From Actinomycetes bacterium (GTDB taxonomy: Bacteria > Actinomycetota > Acidimicrobiia > Acidimicrobiales > RAAP-2), in assembly GCA_021807965.1 (NCBI GenBank), contig JAKBCI010000002.1, positions 1-26,682 of the forward strand: 26,682 nucleotides of DNA, in the 5' to 3' direction. Of this stretch, positions 20,917 through 26,682 are shown in pieces. The notes beneath the pieces were generated by a model. It saw only the letters and a list, made by a program, of their open reading frames with translations, had not been told where the DNA came from and did not search any database. The position numbers were made by a program, and so were the translations under genes. Positions within the stretch are counted from its first letter, which is position 1; each line of letters opens with the position of its first letter.

Positions 20917-21744
20917 TCACTCGTCGGGCGACGGCGCGTTCGGTGCGCTCTCGACCCCCCGCGCGCGAATGCGCGCCACGAGCACGGGGTCGATGACGCT
21001 GTCGGGATCGTGCAGGGCGCCCAGTGAGGTCGTGACCCCGACGAGCGAGCGAAAGAGCGGTGGGCAGGTTGCGCAGGTCGAGAGGTGAGCCTCAAGGGCT
21101 CGCCGCTCGGCGTCGTTCAACTCGTCGTCGAGGTAGTCCGAGACGCCAGCGCGCGCCTCGACGCACCCGAGCGGGACGCCCTGGTTAGCCACGTGGCGCT
21201 CCGGCGCTCGCGCGAGTACGTTTACGAGCATCATGCGTCCTCGGCGCAGGCGCTGCTTGGCGGCCGGAATCCCGATGTCGAGCAGGGTCGCGATCTCGGG
21301 CGCCGACCACCCTTCGGCGTCGTGCAGCACCACGACCGTGCGGTAGTGAACCGGGAGGTGCAAGAGGGCCTCGGCGAGTTCGGCGCGAGTCTCGGCTCGC
21401 TCCACCACCACCGCCGCGTCCACGCTGAAGGATTCGTCGTTCCACGCGTCGTCTACCTCTCTCACCGAGATCTCGTGGCCAACGTGTCGCGACCGGTCGA
21501 TGGCCAGGTGGTAGAGAATCTGGTGGAGCCAGGTGCGAAGCGACGACTCGCCTCGAAACTGGCCACGCCGCTCGAGGGACCGAACAATGGTGTCACCGAC
21601 GACGTCCTCGGCCTCGGCCGAGTCGCCAACGAGCCAGCGCGCGTAGCGGTACAGATCGGGAATCTGTGCCCCCACGAGCGCGCTGAACTCGTCGCTGGCG
21701 CCTCGCGGCGTCTCGTCATCGAGGTCGTGGGCCATGGCCGCCAT
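20917..21744 (-). CDS. ECF sigma factor fused to a C-terminal zinc-binding anti-sigma-like domain
   Basis: The ATG at 21744 gives 275 residues; the ATG at 21735 is an equally possible start, as neither has a good ribosome site. Region 2 is at about 25-95 (DLYRYARWLVGDSAEAEDVV, then SSLRTWLHQILYHLAIDRSR). Region 4 is at about 128-178 (LPVHYRTVVVLHDAEGWSAP, then IPAAKQRLRRGR). After residue about 190 a zinc anti-sigma (zf-HC2) segment follows: a Cys in LGCVEARAGVSDYLDDEL and then EAHLSTCATC (HxxxCxxC). Usually such zinc domains belong to a separate anti-sigma factor. The fusion suggests an internal redox or metal switch. It lies between a DUF2892 gene and the transporter, within the metal-resistance run. 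Confidence 0.85.
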   Translation of the reverse strand: MAAMAHDLDDETPRGASDEFSALVGAQIPDLYRYARWLVGDSAEAEDVVGDTIVRSLERRGQFRGESSLRTWLHQILYHLAIDRSRHVGHEISVREVDDAWNDESFSVDAAVVVERAETRAELAEALLHLPVHYRTVVVLHDAEGWSAPEIATLLDIGIPAAKQRLRRGRMMLVNVLARAPERHVANQGVPLGCVEARAGVSDYLDDELNDAERRALEAHLSTCATCPPLFRSLVGVTTSLGALHDPDSVIDPVLVARIRARGVESAPNAPSPDE

Positions 21745-21781
21745 TGTGGCACGCGATACCCCTCGTCACCCGACGGCCGAC

Positions 21782-22015
21782 TCAGTGCGCGTGCGCGTCA
21801 CCCGCGTGGCTGTCGTGCTCGTGGACCGTGCTTACCCCGGTCGCGCTGTAGAGCGGGCAGTAGCCGCTCGAGCCCGTGACGGCGAGGATGGCCGCAACGA
21901 TGATCAACACGATGCCCCAGCCACTCGAGAAACCGGCGAAACCGGCAATAATCAGTGCGGCGACGGCCAGTACGGCGCGAACCGCCCGATCGATGCTGCC
22001 TACGGTCTTCTTCAT
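21782..22015 (-). CDS. DUF2892 (YgaP-like) membrane protein with His-rich tail
   Basis: The ATG at 22015 has AAGGAG 5 nt upstream, which makes it better than the in-frame ATG at 22042; the product is 77 residues. Two hydrophobic helices (about 12-30 and 32-48) and the GYCPLYSATG motif identify the DUF2892 family (the transmembrane domain of E. coli YgaP). The last residues, HEHDSHAGDAHAH, are a likely metal-binding tail. It follows merA by 64 nt and precedes the sigma gene by 37 nt on the same strand. A role in mercury or other metal handling at the membrane is suggested by position, not shown. No MerT, MerP or MerC is seen in this locus. Confidence 0.85.
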   Translation of the reverse strand: MKKTVGSIDRAVRAVLAVAALIIAGFAGFSSGWGIVLIIVAAILAVTGSSGYCPLYSATGVSTVHEHDSHAGDAHAH

Positions 22016-22079
22016 GTCATCTCCTTGGTGTCGATCCTTCACCTACACAGACGCACGACGGGGCCAAAACGATACAACG

Positions 22080-23483
22080 TCACGCGCAGCACGAGAGCGA
22101 GCCGACGTCGCGGGTGAAGGACTGGGCGGCCAGCTTGATCGCCTCGCCCATCGTCAGATAGGGCGTCCACGCGGTCGCCAGCTGGTCAACCGTAAACGCG
22201 GCGTCAAGCGCGTAGACCGCGGCCACGATCGCGTCGCCGGCCCCGTCGGCGAGAAGGTGTACGCCGAGCACTTCGCCGGTCGCGGCGTTCGCGACAACCT
22301 TGGCGACGCCACGCGTGTCGCGATTCACGATTCCCCGCGGCACGTGCTCGAGTGAGAGGACGCGGCAGTCGCAGTCGATCCCGCGCGCCTCGGCCTGCTC
22401 ATCGGTCAGCCCGACCGACGCCAGCGCCGGCGAGGTGAAGGTAACCCGGGGCAGCGTGCGGTAATCGACGCGCTGGTGTTCGCCGGCGAGCGCGTTGGCT
22501 GCGACGACGACCCCGTGGCGCCCGGCCACGTAGACGAACTGAGGGTGACCGGTGACGTCGCCTGCGGCGAAGATTCGCGGGTTCGAGGTGCGCAGCTCGT
22601 CGTCGACGACGACCTCGCCACGGGGTCCGACGCTGACACCGACGACGTCGAGACCGAGGTCGTCGGTGTACGGGCGCCGCCCGGTCGCGACCAGCACCGC
22701 CGCGGCCGTGATCTCGTCTCGACTATCGACCCCGGCGACACTAACAACCACCTCGTCACCGCGACGGCGCACTCGTTCGACGTTCACCGCCGCACGGATG
22801 GTGATCCCCTCGTCGCGAAGGACCCCCGTCAACGCCTCAGCCAGTTCGGGCTCCTCGAACGGAGCGATCGTGTCGAGCGCCTCGAGAATCGTGACCCGAC
22901 TGCCCAGGCGCGCGTAGAGCTGGCCCTGCTCAAGTCCAATGGCGTTGCCACCGATGACGACGAGTGACTCGGGCACGTAGTCGAGCGCCATGGCCGACGT
23001 CGAGGTCAGGTAGCCCGTCACTTCGAGTCCGTCGATCGGCGGCGCCCACGGCGCCGCGCCGGTCGCGACGACGTAGTGGGCCGCGTCGACGCGCCGCCCG
23101 TCAACGTCGAGGGCCGGACCCGCGACGAAGCGAGCTCGGCCGTGCACGATCTCGAAGCCGTAGAGCGCGGCGAGTTCGACGTATTTCTCCTCGCGCAGTG
23201 CGTCCACGATCTCGTCCTTGCCCGCGACGAGGGCCGCCATGTCGACGGTGCTCGCTGCCGTCACGACGCCAGGAAAGCGCCGCTCGAGGGCGACGTGGCG
23301 CGCTTCGGCCGCGGCGAGGAGGGCCTTGGAAGGTACGCACCCGACGTTGACGCACGTGCCCCCGACGATGCCCGCCTCGATCATGACGACTGAGCCGCCA
23401 CGCCGCGTGGCCTCGATGGCCGTGGCGAACGCGGCGCTGCCCGAGCCGACGATCGCGATGTCGTACCTGGTCGAAGTGGACAT
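22080..23483 (-). CDS. merA: Mercury(II) reductase
   Basis: The ATG at 23483 has GGGAAGGAAT just upstream; the product is 467 residues. It is a flavoprotein disulfide reductase with FAD-binding GSGSAAFATAIEA (about 13-25). The redox pair is Cys44/Cys49 in GGTCVNVGCVPSK, and NAD(P)H binding is by VVIGGNAIGLEQGQ. A late GD motif (FAAGDVTGHPQFVYVA) is present. The C-terminal cysteine pair (LSCCA, Cys465/Cys466) that hands Hg(II) to the active site is what marks MerA within the family. No N-terminal heavy-metal (NmerA) domain is present. It reduces Hg2+ to volatile Hg0 with NADPH. The gene is divergent from merR across a MerR-type promoter and begins a five-gene minus run. Confidence 0.96.
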   Translation of the reverse strand: MSTSTRYDIAIVGSGSAAFATAIEATRRGGSVVMIEAGIVGGTCVNVGCVPSKALLAAAEARHVALERRFPGVVTAASTVDMAALVAGKDEIVDALREEKYVELAALYGFEIVHGRARFVAGPALDVDGRRVDAAHYVVATGAAPWAPPIDGLEVTGYLTSTSAMALDYVPESLVVIGGNAIGLEQGQLYARLGSRVTILEALDTIAPFEEPELAEALTGVLRDEGITIRAAVNVERVRRRGDEVVVSVAGVDSRDEITAAAVLVATGRRPYTDDLGLDVVGVSVGPRGEVVVDDELRTSNPRIFAAGDVTGHPQFVYVAGRHGVVVAANALAGEHQRVDYRTLPRVTFTSPALASVGLTDEQAEARGIDCDCRVLSLEHVPRGIVNRDTRGVAKVVANAATGEVLGVHLLADGAGDAIVAAVYALDAAFTVDQLATAWTPYLTMGEAIKLAAQSFTRDVGSLSCCA

Positions 23484-23544
23484 ATTCCTTCCCTTCGCTT
23501 CGCTAATGCGTCCCCGACACGGCGACGCGAGCTGTGTCGGTGAC

Positions 23545-23574
23545 CCTATACCTTCCAGTGCAGGGGAGAGTCAA
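23545..23574 (-). promoter_or_regulatory. MerR-type promoter with operator dyad, driving merA
   Basis: On the minus strand TTGACT (23574-23569) and TATAGG (23550-23545) are 18 bp apart. This is longer than the usual 17, as expected for MerR-activated promoters. The spacer carries an imperfect dyad, CCTTCCAGTG (23551-23560) opposite CAGGGGAGAG (23561-23570). It resembles CueR/MerR sites. Metal-bound MerR would untwist it to activate merA. Confidence 0.65.
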
Positions 23575-23590
23575 GGGGGTACCCTGGAGC

Positions 23591-23986
23591 ATGCAGATCG
23601 GACGACTCGCCGCACTCGCCGGCGTCTCGGTGAAGACCCTTCGCTACTACGAGGAGATCGGGGTGCTCGAGCGACCCGCGAGGACCCCCTCGGGCTACCG
23701 CGACTACGGACCCGACGCGCTGGAGCGCATTCGCTTCGTGCGCGCGAGCCAGGCGTCGGGACTCACGCTCGGCGAGATTCGCGGAATCGTCGCCTTTCGC
23801 GACCGCGGCGCGTCCCCGTGCGCTCACGTCGTGAGCCTGCTCGGCGAGCGCGCCACGGAGATCGACCGCCAGATCGACGAGCTGCGCCACGCCCGGTCCG
23901 TCATCGCCCAATTGGTCGAACGGTCCCGAACACTCGACCCCGCAGACTGCGCGCCTTCGGGCGTCTGCCACGTGATACCAAGGTGA
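23591..23986 (+). CDS. merR: MerR-family heavy-metal regulator
   Basis: The ATG at 23591 gives 131 residues. The N-terminal sequence MQIGRLAALAGVSVKTLRYY and EEIGVLERP with SGYRDYG is the MerR winged helix. A long dimerisation helix follows (about 77-112). Cys77, Cys120 and Cys126 are likely metal ligands. The Cx5C spacing of the last pair differs from MerR of Tn501 (Cys117 and Cys126, x8) and from CueR (x7), so the preferred metal is inferred only from merA next door. The nearest Shine-Dalgarno-like run is weak or too close, so translation may be leaderless. Its TGA overlaps the GTG of the next gene. Confidence 0.88.
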   Translation: MQIGRLAALAGVSVKTLRYYEEIGVLERPARTPSGYRDYGPDALERIRFVRASQASGLTLGEIRGIVAFRDRGASPCAHVVSLLGERATEIDRQIDELRHARSVIAQLVERSRTLDPADCAPSGVCHVIPR

Positions 23987-25254
23987 CGACGCCCGCGGTA
24001 CGCGATCGACTAGTCGCCGACGCGCTCGCGATCACCGCAACCTGGACCCACGAGGTGGCCCTCGACCGGCTGGTCGGGCCGGCCCTCGACGACGTCGGCG
24101 ACCTCGCTGTCGACGTCGTCGCTATCGGCAAAGCCGCGCCCGAGATGTCCGCGGCGGCGCTGACGACGCTCGGTGCGCGCACGCGGCGTCGCCTGACGAT
24201 CAGCGACGACGGCGCCGCTCGCGCCTACGAGAACGTCGTGGTCGGTGAGCACCCGGTGCCCGGCGCGGCCAGCCTGCGCGCGGCGCACCAGCTGCTCGAC
24301 TTTCTCGGCGCGAGTGACGCCGATCTCACGCTCGTGCTGCTCTCGGGTGGCGCGTCGAGTCTCTGCGCGCTGCCGCTGAGTCCGGTCGACCGGCGAGCGC
24401 TCGAAGCGCTCTGGAGCGCCGCACTCGCGACGGGTGCCGACATCACGACGCTCAATCGGCTGCGCGCGTCAACCTCGCAGATCGCCGGCGGCGCGGTGCT
24501 GCGCGCAGTCGTGACACCACGCCTTCGAACACTCATCGAGGTCGACAACGTCGTCTCGGGCGCGCCCTGGGTCGCTTCGGGACTCACCTACGACTACGAT
24601 CCCTTGCCCGACGAGCTCGAGGCACTGATAGGAGCCTTCGAGTTGCCCGACGACCTCGCCGATACGTTCCGCCGCGCCGGCGCCCGACGCCGAACGATAA
24701 TGGCCGAGGCACCGAGCACGAGCGTCGAGAACGCGGTCGTCGCCGAACCAACGCTCGTGTTCAACGCAGCGGCGAGCGAGGCTCACCGCCGCGGCTACTC
24801 GATCGTCGATATGGGGCGTCGCGTCGTCGGAGACCTCGATGACGTAGTTGCGCAGTGGTCGACGGCCCTCGAGGTCGCCGCCAAGCGCCCGGGTCCCCAG
24901 TGTCTGCTCGGCGTCGGCGAGGTGACGGTGCGCGTCACCGGTGCCGGCCTCGGTGGACGCGCCCAGGCCTTCGCCTGGACGATGGCGGGGGCTCTCGCGC
25001 GAATCGGACGCCCCGGCGCGTTCGTCGCCCGCGCGACCGACGGCCGCGACTTCGTGCCCGGCGTCGCGGGAGGCTGGGTGGACGACGAGACCGTCGAACG
25101 GGCAACGGCGCGCGGGGTCAACTGGTCAGCGGTGAAGCTCGCCCACGACAGCTATCACGGACTGCGGGCCGTGGACCAGCTGGTGGCCGGCGAGCGCACC
25201 GGGTGGAACCTCTGTGACGTCTACGTCGCCGTGCTCCCGGGTTCGTCGTCGTAG
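23983..25254 (+). CDS. Glycerate 2-kinase-like protein (GckA/TtuD, MOFRL family)
   Basis: The start is GTG 23983, sharing GTGA with the merR stop; the product is 423 residues. The long frame running upstream through merR is rejected. Family hallmarks: AIGKAAPEM with Lys50, VVVGEHPVPG, LLSGGASSLCALPLSP, RLRASTSQIAGG, and the MOFRL domain with GVGEVTVRVTGAGLGGRAQAF and ATDGRDFVPGVAGGW. The usual SDVxGDD and GGETTV and TDGTDGPTDAAG motifs are all altered here (DNVVSGAP, GVGEVTV, TDGRDFVPGVAGG). It would phosphorylate glycerate to 2-phosphoglycerate, unless the changes redirect it. A beta-hydroxyacid dehydrogenase gene lies 331 nt downstream, a pairing seen in glyoxylate-to-glycerate routes. Coupling to merR is unusual. 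Confidence 0.82.
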   Translation: MTTPAVRDRLVADALAITATWTHEVALDRLVGPALDDVGDLAVDVVAIGKAAPEMSAAALTTLGARTRRRLTISDDGAARAYENVVVGEHPVPGAASLRAAHQLLDFLGASDADLTLVLLSGGASSLCALPLSPVDRRALEALWSAALATGADITTLNRLRASTSQIAGGAVLRAVVTPRLRTLIEVDNVVSGAPWVASGLTYDYDPLPDELEALIGAFELPDDLADTFRRAGARRRTIMAEAPSTSVENAVVAEPTLVFNAAASEAHRRGYSIVDMGRRVVGDLDDVVAQWSTALEVAAKRPGPQCLLGVGEVTVRVTGAGLGGRAQAFAWTMAGALARIGRPGAFVARATDGRDFVPGVAGGWVDDETVERATARGVNWSAVKLAHDSYHGLRAVDQLVAGERTGWNLCDVYVAVLPGSSS

Positions 25255-25392
25255 TTGACGGCGGCGTCCCTAACGACCGAGCACCATCAGACCTCGCCGG
25301 TCTCGACGTCCGCACTGCCTGTCGCGGTCGAGCCGTGGCCACGAGTAGAACAAAGGCGGAGGTCCGACTCGGAGATCTCGCCGTACTCTCAC

Positions 25393-25543
25393 GGTCGTCC
25401 CTGATTCGAGGGGCGACCAGTTGAAGGTTACGGCGCACACCGACGTTTCGCGCTCATCGTAGTGGTTGTCAGACCGAGGGCATGTGCCCTTCGCTGACGA
25501 CCACCGGTCATTCGGACCACCTCGCCCTCGATGGCGCCGTAAC
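25393..25543. other. Dense nested inverted repeats (candidate structured RNA or regulatory region)
   Basis: This lies in the 331-nt gene-free gap (25255-25585) upstream of the dehydrogenase. Hairpin 1 pairs GGTCGTCCCT (25393-25402) with AGGGGCGACC (25409-25418), with one G-U pair. An outer stem GTTACGGCGC (25427-25436) pairs with GCGCCGTAAC (25534-25543). Inside it, hairpin 2 pairs GTGGTTGTCAG (25462-25472) with CTGACGACCAC (25494-25504), one G-U. That stem is topped by GAGGGC/GCCCTT (25476-25481 and 25486-25491) with an ATGT tetraloop. Hairpin 3 is GGTC/GACC (25506-25518). The whole forms a multibranch fold. I recognise no known RNA family. A minus-strand frame through this area (about 56 codons from a GTG to TAG at 25270) is a weaker alternative explanation. 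Confidence 0.45.
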
Positions 25544-25585
25544 GTGTGGCCAGTGCCACGCGCGACCACCTGAAGAGAGGACACC

Positions 25586-26485
25586 ATGACGACGCCAGTG
25601 AGCCAGAAAGAGGAGCGGGTCGGCTTCGCGGGGCTCGGCACGATGGGGGCGCCCATGGCCGCGAACCTGGCACGCGCCGGATTCTCGCTCAGCGTGTGGA
25701 ACCGCACGCCCGATCGGGCGGCGCCACTCGTCGAGCTCGGCGCTCGCCACGCAACGAGTCCCGCGGATCTCGCCACGACGAGCGACGTCGTGGTCACCTG
25801 TCTCACTGACTCGCCCCAGGTGGAGTCGGTTCTCTTCGGTCCGAACGGGCTCGCCGCGGGACTCGCCCCCGGCTCACTCGTCATCGACACCTCGACCATC
25901 AGTCCACGTCGCGCGATCGAGTTCGCCCAGCGCCTCGCGACCAACGGCGTCATGATGCTTGACGCGCCGGTCACCGGGGGCTCTGAGGGCGCCCGGCTCG
26001 GCACGCTCACCATCTTGGTGGGGGGCAGCGACGTCGAATTCCAACGCGCGCGTGGCGTACTGGCCGCCATGGGCAACACGGTCAGCCACCTCGGCCCGCT
26101 CGGCGCCGGCCAGTGGGCCAAGGCCATCAACCAGGTCATCCTCGCCGGGACGTACCTGGGAGTGGCCGAAGGCGTCGTGCTCGCGCTGAAGGCGGGGCTC
26201 GACGCCGAGAAGATCGTCGGTGCCCTGGCCGGGGGGGCGGCGGGCTCGTGGGTGTTGGCTAATCGCAGCGGCCGCATGATCGACGACGACTACCCGCTCG
26301 GCTTCAAGATCGAGCTGCACCGCAAGGACCTGGGGATCGGACTCGAACTCGCCCGCGACGTCGGCGCGACGCTGCCGGTGACGGCGCTGGCCGCTGCCTT
26401 CGAGGACGGCATCATCGCCCAGGGCTACGGTGAAGACGACAACGCGGCGCTCGCGCGCGCGGTTCGCCGACTCTCGGGCTTGTAG
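25586..26485 (+). CDS. Beta-hydroxyacid dehydrogenase (tartronate-semialdehyde reductase or 3-hydroxyisobutyrate dehydrogenase)
   Basis: ATG 25586 follows GAGAGGA at good spacing; the product is 299 residues. The N-terminal Rossmann motif is GLGTMG (residues 16-21). The substrate motif DAPVTGGSEGA includes Ser133. The catalytic Lys179 lies in GAGQWAKAINQVI. The C-terminal KIELHRKDLGIGLE region is typical of the family. These NAD(P)H enzymes reduce tartronate semialdehyde to glycerate (GlxR/GarR) or oxidise 3-hydroxyisobutyrate; sequence alone does not separate them. The glycerate-kinase-like gene upstream on the same strand favours the tartronate route. The intervening gap holds the nested repeats, so expression may be controlled there. 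The stop is TAG 26483-26485. Confidence 0.9.
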   Translation: MTTPVSQKEERVGFAGLGTMGAPMAANLARAGFSLSVWNRTPDRAAPLVELGARHATSPADLATTSDVVVTCLTDSPQVESVLFGPNGLAAGLAPGSLVIDTSTISPRRAIEFAQRLATNGVMMLDAPVTGGSEGARLGTLTILVGGSDVEFQRARGVLAAMGNTVSHLGPLGAGQWAKAINQVILAGTYLGVAEGVVLALKAGLDAEKIVGALAGGAAGSWVLANRSGRMIDDDYPLGFKIELHRKDLGIGLELARDVGATLPVTALAAAFEDGIIAQGYGEDDNAALARAVRRLSGL

Positions 26486-26538
26486 AGGGCGACGACGTCT
26501 CGCGTGCCCTAAGCTCGTCGCGCTGCGTGTCGAGTGCA

Positions 26539-26682
26539 TCACAGCGCTTCGACCACGTCCGCCTACCAGTCCTCCGCGACCAGCTTCGACACGATGCCTT
26601 GCTACCGCGCCAACTGAAGCGGCCTCGCACTGCCGGCTATCCCCTCGGGCTCTAGCACAAGGTCGGCACCGACGACCGCATC
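26539..26682 (-). pseudogene. C-terminal tail of a probable gene with two in-frame amber codons
   Basis: From the right edge the minus frame reads DAVVGADLVLEPEGIAGSAR, then PLQLAR, TAG (26604-26602), QGIVSKLVAEDW, TAG (26565-26563), ADVVEAL, TGA (26541-26539). The pieces between stops look like continuous helical protein, and third positions are mostly G/C. Read as one coding sequence it has been interrupted by two amber codons. TAG is a normal stop here (dtxR, arsC, gntR, the glycerate-kinase and dehydrogenase genes all end in it), so decay is likelier than recoding. The family is not recognised. If it ended at the first TAG, the rest would be non-coding. Confidence 0.4.

Noticed and set aside
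23218..23982. N-terminal extension of the glycerate-kinase-like protein
   Set aside because: It runs through antisense merA and through merR in another frame, with shadow composition. GTG 23983 gives the normal length.
25393..25418. tRNA T-arm-like stem-loop with a GATTCGA loop
   Set aside because: The loop resembles TTCGA, but no acceptor, D-arm or anticodon stem is found at the right distances on either strand.
25270..26277. 335-codon open frame antisense to the dehydrogenase
   Set aside because: It is a shadow of the strongly supported plus-strand dehydrogenase. Only the tail beyond that gene has any protein-like look, and it lacks a ribosome site.
26539..26682. Genome-wide amber recoding (for example pyrrolysine)
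   Set aside because: Several intact genes here end in TAG at their normal family length, so TAG acts as a stop.

Overview
The window looks like a chromosomal segment of a GC-rich actinobacterium (Actinomycetota). The grounds are strong G/C third-position bias, many GTG starts, frequent 4-bp GTGA or ATGA gene overlaps, a near-consensus DtxR/IdeR box, an M. tuberculosis-like GabD1, and remnants of a DUF664/DinB-type gene. An acidimicrobial or related iron- and metal-exposed lineage is a reasonable guess, but nothing here proves the genus. No rRNA, tRNA, CRISPR array, transposase or phage gene was recognised.

Layout. (1) 1-2.3 kb: a truncated acyl-CoA-synthetase-like gene (minus) and a secreted glycine-rich/FN3 protein (plus). 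(2) 2.3-5.3 kb: a drug-efflux MFS gene and a divergent TetR repressor sharing a clear promoter/operator. The tetR gene overlaps a DNA-3-methyladenine glycosylase gene. (3) 5.3-9.6 kb: a GT39-like membrane glycosyltransferase, two small PH-like proteins, a GH1 glycosidase, and a decayed DUF664/DinB remnant in the gene-poor stretch 8569-9199. (4) 9.6-11.5 kb: a TauE/SafE permease divergent from a GntR/UTRA regulator. (5) 11.4-16.9 kb, all minus: a tiny ORF, a membrane protein and a methyltransferase (overlapping starts and stops), then gabD1, a DtxR-family regulator, an FTR1/EfeU iron permease behind a DtxR box and a 17-codon leader ORF, and a secreted Cys-rich protein.

(6) 16.9-24 kb is a metal-resistance block. 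arsC and acr3 (minus) diverge from arsR (plus) at a perfect 14-bp palindrome. A five-gene minus run follows: merA, a DUF2892 protein with a His-rich tail, an ECF sigma factor carrying its own zinc-finger anti-sigma-like domain, a SLAC1/TehA-type transporter, and an AhpD-like protein without its redox residues. A near-copy of the ArsR palindrome lies just before the transporter, suggesting that it and the AhpD-like gene belong to the arsenic regulon. merR is divergent from merA across a MerR-type promoter with an 18-bp spacer.

(7) 24-26.7 kb: a glycerate-2-kinase-like gene whose start overlaps the merR stop, then a beta-hydroxyacid dehydrogenase that together could make a tartronate-semialdehyde to phosphoglycerate step. 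Between them is a 330-nt gene-free stretch with unusually dense nested inverted repeats (25393-25543). The right edge holds the tail of a probable minus-strand gene interrupted by two amber codons.

The points most worth follow-up are the shared ArsR-like operator before the transporter, the nested-repeat region, the leader ORF and DtxR box of the iron permease, the unusual DtxR metal site, the sigma/zinc-finger fusion, and the DUF664 remnant.
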